Positions 35,803 to 45,187 of a DNA stretch of 64,000 nt are shown one piece after another; the first letter of the stretch is position 1, and each line of letters starts with the position of its first letter. The stretch covers positions 1-64,000 of the forward strand of contig JBGSBR010000006.1 of the NCBI GenBank assembly GCA_041730495.1, in the 5' to 3' direction. Below the pieces are notes generated by a model that saw only the letters and a list, made by a program, of their open reading frames with translations, did not search any database and was not told where the DNA came from. Made by a program: the position numbers and the translations under genes. This DNA is from JBGSBR01 sp041730495 (GTDB lineage: Bacteria; Patescibacteriota; Microgenomatia; UBA1406; GWC2-37-13).

Positions 35803-37074
35803 ATGAAAAAAATAACAAATACAAAATATAAGAATTTCTTAAAGATACGTAATATAAAAAGTATCAGTCTTACTTCACCTCGTTATCGTGAAGAACTTGA
35901 GGAAATTGCTGAAGTAATCTTAAAAGAATACGACAAAAATACTGAAAAACTTCAGATTGTATTTGATGATTTTCAAAAGCTCAAAATGCCTATCACACTG
36001 CGTATTGCTGCTAAATTAGCTCTTTCATATAGTTTGACACGTACAATCGATAAAGAAGTTTGTGTTTCAGTTGTTTTTCCTGTTTATAATGAAAAAAATC
36101 GCCTTCATCGAAGTAAAGATCATCCTCATGGTGAAAATTTTTTAAGAGTAAAGATTAATCAACTTAACAAATTAGCCTCATTAAATAAAAATATTCATTG
36201 GAGAATGATAATTGTAGATGATGGTAGCTCAGATGGTACAGGTCATATCATTAATTTCATCCTTGAAAACGAATATCCTACATATCTTCAAAATAAAAAA
36301 GTTCAGGTCATCTTCATGAAAGACGCTCTCAAAAAAAATCTCTCTTATCTTGAATACGTCAGGGATATCAAAAAATCAGGAAAAGGTAGCAGTATTTTAT
36401 ATGGCATGGATCATGCTGTAAAATCTTACGAAAGCAAAAAAACTGAAGAGCATATATTGTGTTATACCGATGCTGATTTATCTGTTCATCTTGGCCAAAT
36501 TGGTATGGTAGTTCACCAAATATTAACAGACGATTGTGATGCTGTTATAGGTCAACGTCGCCTGAAAGATTCGGTTACTGTTCGACCCAAACTTAAATCA
36601 GCTAGAGGTAAACTGTATTTATTTTTACTAAAACAAGTTATCCCGCTACTTAAAGGGTCAATCACTGACACTCAAGCCCCATTCAAAGTAATGAAAGAAA
36701 AGGCATTTAAATCAGTCTTGAAGCTTATGCGTGAGCCAGGATTTGGATTCGATGTAGAGCTACTTATTTTACTAAAACTCCTAGGCTTTCGAGTGTGTAA
36801 TTACGGATTATGTTTTATAGATTCCAACAAAAGCTCTCATACCAATAGTTCAAGTGTCCATCTTAAAATGCTTAAAAATATTCTCAATGTTAGAAAACGT
36901 CACATACCACGGGTACCTGCAAGTCCTGAATATGAGAAATTTATCAAAGAGCTGACTATAACTGAGTGGAAAACCCTTACTGAAAGAATTCCTGATTATA
37001 TTCGTCGTGCTAATCCTGCTCGTATTGACAAATTATCTGTATCTCCAACTGAATTAAAACAGATCACAAAATGA
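35803..37074 (+). CDS. Family 2 glycosyltransferase (DPM1-like)
   Basis: The 423-aa protein has an N-terminal helical extension (~85 residues) before a GT-A domain: VVFPVYNEKNRL, then IIVDDGSSDGTG, and the metal-binding YTDADLS. The later SITDTQAPFKVMKEKAF and GFGFDVELLILLKLLG are typical of polyprenyl-phosphate sugar synthases of the DPM1/Alg5 type. No membrane segment is seen, so it likely works on the inner face of the membrane. I chose the ATG at 35803, since a further in-frame start lies upstream. The extended -10 TGCTACAAT (35758-35766) gives a leader of about 30 nt without a Shine-Dalgarno sequence. It stops with TGA. It begins a run of three glycosyltransferases. Confidence 0.88.
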   Translation: MKKITNTKYKNFLKIRNIKSISLTSPRYREELEEIAEVILKEYDKNTEKLQIVFDDFQKLKMPITLRIAAKLALSYSLTRTIDKEVCVSVVFPVYNEKNRLHRSKDHPHGENFLRVKINQLNKLASLNKNIHWRMIIVDDGSSDGTGHIINFILENEYPTYLQNKKVQVIFMKDALKKNLSYLEYVRDIKKSGKGSSILYGMDHAVKSYESKKTEEHILCYTDADLSVHLGQIGMVVHQILTDDCDAVIGQRRLKDSVTVRPKLKSARGKLYLFLLKQVIPLLKGSITDTQAPFKVMKEKAFKSVLKLMREPGFGFDVELLILLKLLGFRVCNYGLCFIDSNKSSHTNSSSVHLKMLKNILNVRKRHIPRVPASPEYEKFIKELTITEWKTLTERIPDYIRRANPARIDKLSVSPTELKQITK

Positions 37075-37124
37075 TTTAGCTTGAATGCATTTGATAAACA
37101 AGCTATTTCTAGGTAGAATGAAGC

Positions 37125-38114
37125 ATGATTTCTGCATCAATAATTATCCCTGCATATCGTCGCATAGACCAAACTCTTAAAACAATTGATCTCATTCTCC
37201 ACTCTAAAGGGATAAATACTGATTTTAATTTAGAGATTATTGTTTCTGATGCATCTGAAGATGAAAAATTACACGTAGAGATCATAAAAACTTTTGCTGA
37301 CAAAATAATCTATACTCGTCCTAGTAGGCCAGGTATCGCTGCAAATAAAAATCATGGTGCTTCAATAGCAACCCATCCTATATTGATTTTCTGTGACTCT
37401 GACATGGAGGTTGAGTCTCAAACAATACTCAACACTCTCAAATTCCTGCAAACTCATGATCGTGCTGCAGCAGTTGGTGGTCCAGTCATCTGGAAAGGTG
37501 GCCCACGTGCAGGTAGCAATGATAAACCACGTGCAGAAGATCGCATGATTACAGAGTATGAAACCACCTTTATTGAAGCTATTTATTCACGCTACATAGC
37601 TACGTACAAAGAAGCTTTTGATGCTGTAGGTGGGTATGACGAAACTGTTTTTAATATGCGTGGTGAAGGCTCAGATTTATCGATTCGTTACTGGAGAGCA
37701 GGATTTCCGTTGGCTTTTTCTCAAGATTTAACTGTCCACCATGTACATGATGTCGAAGGTGGCATAATCCGAAACGTACCGCATCCTGAATATGGTATAG
37801 CCAAAGATATGTTATTGCTGGCTTACAAATACAATATGACTGATGGGGAAGATAAAAACTTTCAAAAAACAGTAGCTGCTAACTTTAAATCGTTTGGTGA
37901 AGATGGATATACTCGTATACTCGAAGGTATTCTTTATTATTACGATTTTATAACTAGTGTAAAACCTATCTTAGATAAACAACGCCAAAATTTAAAAGGT
38001 ATCTATGACTTTAAGTTTCTTGAAATATTTACTGATAAAACACTTTATACACAAGTCTTAGATGAATCTCAGAAACGACTTGAATCAGCACGTAGTCAAA
38101 GTTTTCATAAATAA
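37125..38114 (+). CDS. Family 2 glycosyltransferase
   Basis: The 329-aa protein starts with SIIIPAYRRIDQTLKTI, then has the acidic ILIFCDSDMEVE as the DxD equivalent. AFDAVGGYDETVF and GEGSDLSIRYWRAGF complete the acceptor-side motifs of the GT2 type used in surface polysaccharide and protein glycosylation. No membrane segment is visible. The donor and acceptor cannot be read from sequence. TAGAAT ends 5 nt before the ATG. The next gene starts 2 bp after its stop, so they are co-transcribed. Confidence 0.88.
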   Translation: MISASIIIPAYRRIDQTLKTIDLILHSKGINTDFNLEIIVSDASEDEKLHVEIIKTFADKIIYTRPSRPGIAANKNHGASIATHPILIFCDSDMEVESQTILNTLKFLQTHDRAAAVGGPVIWKGGPRAGSNDKPRAEDRMITEYETTFIEAIYSRYIATYKEAFDAVGGYDETVFNMRGEGSDLSIRYWRAGFPLAFSQDLTVHHVHDVEGGIIRNVPHPEYGIAKDMLLLAYKYNMTDGEDKNFQKTVAANFKSFGEDGYTRILEGILYYYDFITSVKPILDKQRQNLKGIYDFKFLEIFTDKTLYTQVLDESQKRLESARSQSFHK

Positions 38115-38116
38115 CT

Positions 38117-39331
38117 ATGAAAAAAAATATCGCTATCCTCCATTTTGCTTCACTTCCTAACATCGGAGGTGTTGAGATTCTGATAGATGAACATGCTAAA
38201 TTATTAGTCAACCTTGGCCATCAGGTAACAGTTATTGCCGGTGACGGAGCTTCTACTTCACCAGATTACAACATGAAAGTAATTCCTCAACTGCAATCAA
38301 TCATAAATACGAATGTGGAGCTTCAAAATAATATTTTTGAAGGAAAATTTGATCAATCTTACGTTGATTGCGTCAAAGTAATGTTAGAAATATTACAAAA
38401 AGATTTAAAAGAATTTGATACACTCATTATCCATAACATGCTTTCAGTTTCACGCAATTTGGCCTTTACTGAAGCCTTCCATGAATATGCGAAAAATAGC
38501 AGTCAAAAAATAATTGTATACATTCACGATCACATGTATGTGAAATTAGATCATCTGAATCTTGATGCAATCAGATCTGAAAAAGAAAAAAAATTACTAA
38601 CAACGGTGATCCCAAATGCAACATATGTCACAATTTCTCACACCATACAGAAACAATTAGCAAAAGTCTTGCCGCTATCTGAGTCAGATATACATGTTGT
38701 TTATAATGGCATTAATATTCCAGAGTTCATGCAAATCTCACCCCGTATCTGGGAACTATTTCGTAGTAAAGATATTCTTACTCATTTTCCCATTATCTTC
38801 TCACCCGTTAATATTATCCGAAGAAAAAATATTCTTTACTCACTTGAGCTAGTATCTGAACTCAAAAAAACCTATCCTGATCTTCGCTACATTATTAGCG
38901 GTGATACCTCTACACATTTTGACTCACAAGATTATCTGAAGCAAATAAATGACTATATAAGCACAAATCAATTACAAGAAAATATTATCTTTTTAAAAGA
39001 CGAAATGGATCAATATTTAAAACCCCAAGATGTGCGACAATTATATGCTTTAAGTGATTGTGTTTTTTACTTCTCTGCAAGTGAAAATTTTGGTCTTCCA
39101 CTTCTTGAAGCTTCTTTATCTAAAACATTATTATTCACCTCTGATCTAGAAGTTTTTAAAGAAATTGGAAACAACTATATCAAGCATTTTGATACCAATT
39201 TACCAGCTGCAAAAGTAGCACCACTCATAGAAAAAATCTTGTCAGAAGATGAGCATCAATTATTCTATAAAATGCGCTCACAATTTAACTTAGAGGATAT
39301 TGTTCGCAATGAACTAGCTCCGCTTCTATAA
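38117..39331 (+). CDS. Family 4 glycosyltransferase
   Basis: The 404-aa protein is a GT-B fold enzyme. The N-terminal domain opens with IAILHFASLPNIGGVEILI and the acceptor-binding GGVE glycine loop. The C-terminal nucleotide-sugar domain carries ILFSPVNIIRRKN-like sequence and FYFSASENFGLPLLEASLSK, the EX7E region of family 4. It presumably retains the sugar configuration and builds a surface glycan with the two GT2 proteins upstream. There is no Shine-Dalgarno sequence despite its position inside an operon, so it is probably translated by coupling. Confidence 0.88.
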   Translation: MKKNIAILHFASLPNIGGVEILIDEHAKLLVNLGHQVTVIAGDGASTSPDYNMKVIPQLQSIINTNVELQNNIFEGKFDQSYVDCVKVMLEILQKDLKEFDTLIIHNMLSVSRNLAFTEAFHEYAKNSSQKIIVYIHDHMYVKLDHLNLDAIRSEKEKKLLTTVIPNATYVTISHTIQKQLAKVLPLSESDIHVVYNGINIPEFMQISPRIWELFRSKDILTHFPIIFSPVNIIRRKNILYSLELVSELKKTYPDLRYIISGDTSTHFDSQDYLKQINDYISTNQLQENIIFLKDEMDQYLKPQDVRQLYALSDCVFYFSASENFGLPLLEASLSKTLLFTSDLEVFKEIGNNYIKHFDTNLPAAKVAPLIEKILSEDEHQLFYKMRSQFNLEDIVRNELAPLL

Positions 39332-39349
39332 AAAGTTAATACAATCTCT

Positions 39350-39658
39350 ATGGACTCAATCAAGAACATTCTCACCAAATTCGATCCAATCGAAGACAAA
39401 TATATATCGCGTGAGTTTCAAACATTTGGTATCTATCTAGCTGAAAAACTTGAAGACTCTCGACATAAAAGTCTCTATATCAAACTTTCACGCGATATCC
39501 CCAGAGCGATACTCGAAGAAGCGCTCAGATTTTGCGTCGACTCTAAAGCTCGTAGTAAAGGTGCACTTTTCATGTGGAAGCTAAAAGAGCTTGGCGCTCT
39601 CAAAGATAAAGCAAAAGGTGCAAAAAAGACTACGAAGAAAAAAACTGAAAAAATCTAG
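39350..39658 (+). CDS. Small protein with lysine-rich tail
   Basis: This 102-aa protein is not a recognised family. Residues 1-80 look helical (YLAEKLEDSRHKSLYIKL and RAILEEALRFCVD). The last 25 residues are strongly basic (KGAKKTTKKKTEKI) and could bind nucleic acid. TACAAT (39340-39345) is only 4 nt from the ATG, so it has its own leaderless promoter although it follows the glycosyltransferase by 18 bp. Confidence 0.72.
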   Translation: MDSIKNILTKFDPIEDKYISREFQTFGIYLAEKLEDSRHKSLYIKLSRDIPRAILEEALRFCVDSKARSKGALFMWKLKELGALKDKAKGAKKTTKKKTEKI

Positions 39659-39697
39659 CTTTGCTTATTGTAGTAACCTTTTGTAGAATACGCCTTA

Positions 39698-40543
39698 ATG
39701 AGCGTCATTAACACCGAATGGAGAGAAGCTACAGTTTTTCCCAAAAAAGTCACATATCATTCATTTACTAACCTTCCTGCTTTATTTGGAGGTATTCACA
39801 GAATCTCCAATTCAGCTTGTAGACCCGCAGAATTAATTCCAGTTTCTAATAGAACAACTTCTGACGTTGTAAATTATATAAGTCAACAGTATGGGAAAGA
39901 TCGATCACAGATGAGCGCTAATGCATTAACACTTCGTAGTGCTGATGCAGTAACACAATTGATCGATGAAATTTCAGATTTACACCACGTACCTATTGAT
40001 TCAGTTAATACTACACTTCTCGTTGATACTAATATTGAGCTCGATTTGCCAGTTTACACTGATCCTTTGCACAATGTTATTTTTATACCTAATGATAACG
40101 GTTCAGCAATATCTACAACTAATAATGGAATTTCACGTATAGACATAGGAAATGATGATTATGATGTTTCAATAGTGGCAGGTGTATATCATCTTGCAGA
40201 TACACTACTACCCGCTCAAATTGTAGATGCTTTAGATGGTAATGAATGGATATGTACAAATAGTCCTGGCGCGATCGTACAAAATTTTTCCCTCAATCAT
40301 AGTTTTTTTGATCCTTACTTACCTCCTTTTGAGTTTCATGGCAGTACTTATGATAAACAATTAAGAGTAAATTCTGTAGCCTGGAGAAATTCAGTCAAAA
40401 TAAATCCGACATTGCAACCACCTAACAACTTAACCAGCTATGGAATTTATTACCATAACCCTGTGCTTATAAATATTAAATCTAAAGATAGTGGAGAGAT
40501 TAGAGGTCAAAACGTTGCATACTGGATGGAATCCATTTTTTAA
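39698..40543 (+). CDS. Unknown 281-aa protein
   Basis: I do not recognise this protein. It has no signal peptide or membrane segment and looks like a mixed alpha/beta soluble protein. Notable stretches are SNSACRPAELIPVSNRT near the start, a VDTNIELDLPVYTDP block and a C-terminal part rich in Asn, Tyr and Pro. TAGAAT (39684-39689) ends 8 nt before the ATG. Its stop overlaps that of the convergent GH18-like gene by four bases. The codon use resembles that of the unknown genes at 46189-47565. Confidence 0.68.
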   Translation: MSVINTEWREATVFPKKVTYHSFTNLPALFGGIHRISNSACRPAELIPVSNRTTSDVVNYISQQYGKDRSQMSANALTLRSADAVTQLIDEISDLHHVPIDSVNTTLLVDTNIELDLPVYTDPLHNVIFIPNDNGSAISTTNNGISRIDIGNDDYDVSIVAGVYHLADTLLPAQIVDALDGNEWICTNSPGAIVQNFSLNHSFFDPYLPPFEFHGSTYDKQLRVNSVAWRNSVKINPTLQPPNNLTSYGIYYHNPVLINIKSKDSGEIRGQNVAYWMESIF

Positions 40544-41616
40544 AAATATCCCCACACCCAGTAAGCCACACTCCCAATCCCCTGTTGCTGCATATATTTG
40601 ATCTTTTCTTGAGCAGATTCTTCGTCTTCAAACCACACCGTGTGCATATATCCATCAGAATCTTTGTAGCTCACTGACGGTTCTTTACCTTCTTGAGTTT
40701 TATTCAGCTTACATTGTTGTAGCTCACACGTTTCTCCAAGCATAGCTTTAATATCTTTCAGTGACAGTGCTTTGGCAGCTTTGAGCGGTAGTCCTTGCTG
40801 ACCAAGCGTCCAATCGTATCCATACATGCCTAAAATGACTGTCAAATTTTCTGCATCCACATAAGTACGCATGTCACTCAGCATATCTTTGAAGTTGTAA
40901 GGATAGACATTATCATCTGCAAACGGGAAGTTTGGTCCTGGTTCACCATGGACTTTGTGGAAATCGTAGGTCATCAGATAAAATTCATCGACCGAGTTCG
41001 CAAGAGCTTTTAGATCATATGGACGACCTCTATAAATAGTATCTCCATAGACAGTCATTGATAAACGCATATCACTTGCATGAAGCTTCTTCGCCAAGCG
41101 TGCTGTGAACTCAGAAATATTTTGCTTTACATCAGTAACTGGCAACACACTCATCTCTAAATCAAGTACAAGCTCATCGACATCACCCTGGCGCAAAATG
41201 TTAATTGTTTCATCAATTAGTTGTTCTTGCAGAGCCTCATCTTCGAGAATTATGGTATTACTTTCTGTATCAAGCATACGCAAAGTGATTGCTTTTGATT
41301 TATCACCTTCAAGATCCATGAAATCTGATAATCCTTTATATGCATCATCTGTTTTATCAATACCATCTGTTGTTGCAGTGATACCGAAATATACCAGTCG
41401 ATCATACAACGTAAGCTTGTCGGCGTCTGTAGGTATATTCCAATACGGTATGAAAATTGTTCGCTCAAGCTCAGTAGTGGCTACTGGCGATATCGAAGGT
41501 GTGACAGTCGGTGTAAGCTCTGTTTTCTCTGAGGATACTGATTGTTGAGCTTCTGATAATTGCAACGAGGCAAACAGCACCACTCCTAAGATAATTATCC
41601 CGATCAAAATACGCAT
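40540..41616 (-). CDS. Exported glycoside hydrolase family 18-like protein
   Basis: The 358-aa protein begins with a signal peptide or anchor (ILIGIIILGVVLFASLQL). A Thr/Pro stretch (TPTVTPSISP) and a TIM-barrel of the GH18 type follow. The catalytic strand reads VDELVLDLEM, with D152 and E154 in the DxE position of the family DxxDxDxE. YLMTYDFH and the C-terminal GIGSVAYWVWGYF match later GH18 barrel strands. Relatives include spore-cortex and peptidoglycan hydrolases of the YaaH/SleL type, so a cell-wall sugar substrate is plausible. I chose ATG 41616 because TATAAT (41627-41622) ends 5 nt before it. Confidence 0.82.
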   Translation of the reverse strand: MRILIGIIILGVVLFASLQLSEAQQSVSSEKTELTPTVTPSISPVATTELERTIFIPYWNIPTDADKLTLYDRLVYFGITATTDGIDKTDDAYKGLSDFMDLEGDKSKAITLRMLDTESNTIILEDEALQEQLIDETINILRQGDVDELVLDLEMSVLPVTDVKQNISEFTARLAKKLHASDMRLSMTVYGDTIYRGRPYDLKALANSVDEFYLMTYDFHKVHGEPGPNFPFADDNVYPYNFKDMLSDMRTYVDAENLTVILGMYGYDWTLGQQGLPLKAAKALSLKDIKAMLGETCELQQCKLNKTQEGKEPSVSYKDSDGYMHTVWFEDEESAQEKIKYMQQQGIGSVAYWVWGYF

Positions 41617-41621
41617 ATCCA

Positions 41622-41659
41622 ATTATAAGGCTTTTGCAATTCAAGTTTTGCGCTATAAT
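41622..41659. promoter_or_regulatory. Divergent leaderless promoters of the GH18-like gene and transaldolase
   Basis: On the minus strand TATAAT at 41627-41622 is 5 nt from the GH18 ATG (41616). On the plus strand TATAAT at 41654-41659 is 6 nt from the transaldolase ATG (41666). Both promoters fit in a 49-bp gap and their upstream regions overlap, so the two polymerases should compete. Confidence 0.75.
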
Positions 41660-41665
41660 GATCTC

Positions 41666-42547
41666 ATGTCAATCAAATTACCTAAGATATATCTAGATTC
41701 CGGAGATCCTGCAGAAACTCGTCGTGCCAAAGGATTACTTGGCTCACTCGATGGTCAGACGACCAATCCAAGTCTCGTAGCTAAAAACCCTGAAGTCCAA
41801 GCATATCTGGCCAAAGGCAAAAAACTTACTGAAAAAGAACTCCTTGATATCTATAAAACCTTTATCGGAGAGATCGATAAAGAGATTGCAGGACCTATAT
41901 CTGTCGAAACCTATGCTGATTGGGATACGAAAGCTGGTGAAATGCTGAGACAAGCAGATGAAATGGCGACCTGGGGACGCAATATCTATATCAAGTTCCC
42001 AAGTATCCCTGAAGGCTTAAAAGCTGCGTATGAATTCACCAATAAAGGTGGCCGAGTGAATATGACATTGGTCTTCGACCAAGAGCAAGCTGCCGGAGTA
42101 TACGCAGCTACACTGCCTACGACTCAACCTGCCTTTGTCTCCCCTTTCATTGGTCGTTGGGATGATCGTGGATACGATGGACTAGATCTCGTGAAAAATA
42201 TCTTGAAAATGTATCGTCAGTTTGATAAAAAACGCGGAGACAAACATCCTCATGTGCTCGTACTTGCAGCTTCAATTCGCAATTTGACTCATTTTTATAA
42301 CTCGATTTTCATGGGTGCAGATATTCTGACAGTACCTTTGACAGTAATCCGAGAATGGGTCCAAGAAGAAAAATGGGTGCCTGATGAACACTACCGTCCA
42401 GAGCCAAGTGGTCTTAAATCACTTTTGTATGAAGAGCTTCCACTTCAAACAGATTACACTCAGTATAAAATCGAGCAAGAAGAAGGTACACTCCTCGATG
42501 AAGGTCTCAAGAAGTTTGTCGCTGACTGGAAAGGTCTGATCGAATAA
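41666..42547 (+). CDS. tal: Transaldolase
   Basis: The 293-aa protein is a class I aldolase-type transaldolase, which moves dihydroxyacetone units in the pentose phosphate pathway. IYLDSGDPAET and GQTTNPSLV match the N-terminal substrate loop. The Schiff-base lysine is K110 in NIYIKFPSIPEG. RVNMTLVFDQEQA and SPFIGRWDDRGYDG follow in the usual order. It is longer than the ~215-aa TalC/MipB type and shorter than the ~320-aa TalB type. The start is set by the promoter (TATAAT 6 nt upstream). No other pentose phosphate gene is nearby. Confidence 0.92.
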   Translation: MSIKLPKIYLDSGDPAETRRAKGLLGSLDGQTTNPSLVAKNPEVQAYLAKGKKLTEKELLDIYKTFIGEIDKEIAGPISVETYADWDTKAGEMLRQADEMATWGRNIYIKFPSIPEGLKAAYEFTNKGGRVNMTLVFDQEQAAGVYAATLPTTQPAFVSPFIGRWDDRGYDGLDLVKNILKMYRQFDKKRGDKHPHVLVLAASIRNLTHFYNSIFMGADILTVPLTVIREWVQEEKWVPDEHYRPEPSGLKSLLYEELPLQTDYTQYKIEQEEGTLLDEGLKKFVADWKGLIE

Positions 42548-42592
42548 TGATTTGACAACTGACTGAATCTTTTCCATAATGATCTATATCGT

Positions 42593-43369
42593 ATGAAAAT
42601 CACTATCTACACCATAACTGACTGTCAATTTTCCAAAGCAGAAAAAGATTACCTAACTTCAAAAAACATCCCATTTGAGGAAAAAAATCTTGAAACTAAT
42701 CGTGAATTTCTCACAGAAATGTTGAATCTTTCCAATAACTTCGCCGGTACACCAGTCACGAAGATCGAAAAAGATGATGGTCAAACTGAGGTCATCAAAG
42801 GATTCACTCCTGAAGAGTTCGATAAAGCCCTGGGCTTCGCAGCTCCAGCAGCACAAACTGCACCAGTAGAACAAAACCCAGCTGAAACTATGCCTGCACC
42901 TGCTGCGGTTGCACCTGTGATGCCACCTGTCGCAGCTATGCCACCTATTACACCGACACCTGCTGTAACCGAATCTATTGTTCCCCCACCAGCTCCTGCA
43001 CCGATGTCTATGGAGCCACCATCAGCAGCACCAGTCGATCCCAATGCAAACACACAGTTCCCACAAACAGCACCAACCATGGATCAGCCTATGTCACTAG
43101 GAGTCGATCCTCTATCGAGTGCTGCCCCAACTATGGATATGCAAGCTCCAGCAGCTCAACCCATGAGTAATGAGCCACCTCAAGCTGTACAACAACCGTC
43201 ATATACACCACCCGCACCTATCGTCGAACCACCACCAATGCCAGCTGCAGCACCTATCGCTCAACCAGCACCAACATCTGAAGACCTCAATACTCAAAAC
43301 GCACTCAACGCAGTGCTCAACAATCTTCAGGAAAAGTCAGATGATGAAGGTCAATCTCAAGCTGCATAA
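42593..43369 (+). CDS. Glutaredoxin-like domain with long Pro/Ala-rich tail
   Basis: Residues 1-82 have a glutaredoxin/thioredoxin fold: ITIYTITDCQFSKAEKDYL places C11 and S14 at the redox site (CxxS rather than CxxC), and FAGTPVTKI gives the cis-proline loop. Residues ~85-225 are a low-complexity Pro/Ala/Met-rich tail, and the end (NALNAVLNNLQEKSDDEG) is helical. A monothiol site suits glutathione-type or sensor chemistry rather than disulfide formation. The tail lacks a signal or membrane segment. The fusion is unusual in length, and the tail may be a flexible tether. It follows transaldolase by 45 bp. Confidence 0.8.
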   Translation: MKITIYTITDCQFSKAEKDYLTSKNIPFEEKNLETNREFLTEMLNLSNNFAGTPVTKIEKDDGQTEVIKGFTPEEFDKALGFAAPAAQTAPVEQNPAETMPAPAAVAPVMPPVAAMPPITPTPAVTESIVPPPAPAPMSMEPPSAAPVDPNANTQFPQTAPTMDQPMSLGVDPLSSAAPTMDMQAPAAQPMSNEPPQAVQQPSYTPPAPIVEPPPMPAAAPIAQPAPTSEDLNTQNALNAVLNNLQEKSDDEGQSQAA

Positions 43370-43500
43370 AATTCTTGGTTTTCTACTCATTTTATCTTTT
43401 TAAAAGAATTTCACATGTTGTCATACTATTAACTATCGAAACCATAGATATAATTTAACTTTACCTTGCAATGTATCTTCCTACTTCTTAGTATTAAGCT

Positions 43501-45174
43501 ATGGCAGTTAAGATTCCAGAAAAAGACTCTCCTTTTTCAAGATTAGATAGATTTAAGATATCCAAAGATGATCTCATCGCTGGTATCTCGGTCGCATGCG
43601 TCGCTATACCCCAATCGCTCGCATACGCTGCATTGGCTGGTGTGCCTGTCTACTACGGATTATATGCACTATCTATACCTACATTCCTCGCGGCATTCTT
43701 AGGGACTTCGACAATCCTGTCGACCGGACCAGTAGCTGCCATTTCTTTACTTACCGCAGCTCTGCTACAACAGTTTCAACTCACTGACCCTGCACAGATT
43801 GTGATGTATGCTGCCACACTTGCTGTACTCGTAGGCTTGATTCAGATCACGCTTGGACTTAGTAAACTCGGTACACTCATCAACTACATCGCACGCCCAG
43901 TCATGATCGGATTTACGATGGCAGCTGCAATCGTAATTGCGTTTTCGCAGGTGCCACAACTTCTCGGACTGACAGTCGCTAAGCATGAACATTTCTTGCC
44001 AAGCGTCTGGGAAACGCTGAAACATGTGCTTGAATTTTCGTTTGAATCAAGCTTGTTTGGATTAATTTCCTTGCTATTTATAGTCATCTTAAAAAAGAAA
44101 CAACCTTTGTTTCCAGCTGGACTGATCGCAGTAGTTATCAGTATTTTACTTAGTCAGTATATGTCATATGATGGCGCGATTATCGGAGCGATTCCTGCTG
44201 GCTTGCCAGAGATCAAGCTATATAACTATACAGCGCTACCACTGAGTTTCATGCTACCCAACGCACTTGTCATCGCACTTGTGGGATTCATGGAAAGTAT
44301 GACTATCGTCAAATCTCTCGCTCAAAAAACACGTGACAGATTGGATCCAAACAAAGAATTACTAGCACAAGGTGCTGCTAATCTCTCATCCGGCATGATA
44401 GGTTCATTTCCAGTAGCCGGCTCAGTCTCTCGTACTGTACTCAACTACAGCGTGGGTGCAAAATCGAAGATGGCTTCAATTGTTTTGAGTATTATTGCGC
44501 TGATTGCGATCTTGGGTTTGTCACGTGTCTTGTACTACCTTCCGTTTGCGACTCTAGCAGCTGTTATCATCGCCGCTGTCATGAATCTCATCAATCCTCA
44601 TGAGATATATGAGTTGTACAAAACACGTCGTCGAGAAGCTTTGGTTGCTCTATTCACCTTTGGTTGTACACTCTTATTTGCACCACATTTAGACTACGGT
44701 ATCGTTTTTGGTGTCATCGCTTCAATCAGTGTTTATTTACATAAAACAGCTCGACCGCATATCGAAATCTTCTTTTGTCATGACAAAGATTACTTGCATT
44801 CACAGCATTATCATCTTCATACCTATCCATCCAATAAAAAAGTAATGGGTGTATCAGTCGAATCAAGTCTGACCTTCACTAATGCAACATATGTCTATGA
44901 CACAATCATGCAGGAACTCAATAAACATAAGCGACCGAAGTATGTCTTACTGTTGTGTAATCGGATTAACTATATTGATTCGTCAGCTGAACAAGTGTTA
45001 CAAGATATCCATAACGATCTCGCAAATCAAAATATTGAACTGCTACTTGCAGGTTTGCCACAACGGATCATCGATGAGTTGCATACGACGAAAGTATATG
45101 ACTACTTAGGTGGAGACCATATTTACCCGAAGGCAAATCTTGCTTTGAAAGCGATCTATCGAAAACAAGTGTAG
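43501..45174 (+). CDS. SulP-family anion transporter with STAS domain
   Basis: The 557-aa protein has the SulP layout: a membrane domain with about 10-12 segments (~20-415) followed by a cytoplasmic STAS domain (~435-550). The signature region reads DLIAGISVACVAIPQSLAYA and YGLYALSIPTFLAAFLGT. The STAS part contains YVLLLCNRINYIDSSAEQVL, the conserved surface helix region. SulP proteins carry sulfate, bicarbonate or other anions, and the substrate cannot be read here. TAGTAT ends 6 nt before the ATG. The stop codon abuts the -10 of the next gene. Confidence 0.92.
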   Translation: MAVKIPEKDSPFSRLDRFKISKDDLIAGISVACVAIPQSLAYAALAGVPVYYGLYALSIPTFLAAFLGTSTILSTGPVAAISLLTAALLQQFQLTDPAQIVMYAATLAVLVGLIQITLGLSKLGTLINYIARPVMIGFTMAAAIVIAFSQVPQLLGLTVAKHEHFLPSVWETLKHVLEFSFESSLFGLISLLFIVILKKKQPLFPAGLIAVVISILLSQYMSYDGAIIGAIPAGLPEIKLYNYTALPLSFMLPNALVIALVGFMESMTIVKSLAQKTRDRLDPNKELLAQGAANLSSGMIGSFPVAGSVSRTVLNYSVGAKSKMASIVLSIIALIAILGLSRVLYYLPFATLAAVIIAAVMNLINPHEIYELYKTRRREALVALFTFGCTLLFAPHLDYGIVFGVIASISVYLHKTARPHIEIFFCHDKDYLHSQHYHLHTYPSNKKVMGVSVESSLTFTNATYVYDTIMQELNKHKRPKYVLLLCNRINYIDSSAEQVLQDIHNDLANQNIELLLAGLPQRIIDELHTTKVYDYLGGDHIYPKANLALKAIYRKQV

Positions 45175-45187
45175 TATTATCTTTACT

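Noticed and set aside
43366..43420. Terminator after the glutaredoxin-like gene
   Set aside because: AAATTCTT and AAGAATTT could pair, but the loop is about 27 nt and no proper T run follows.
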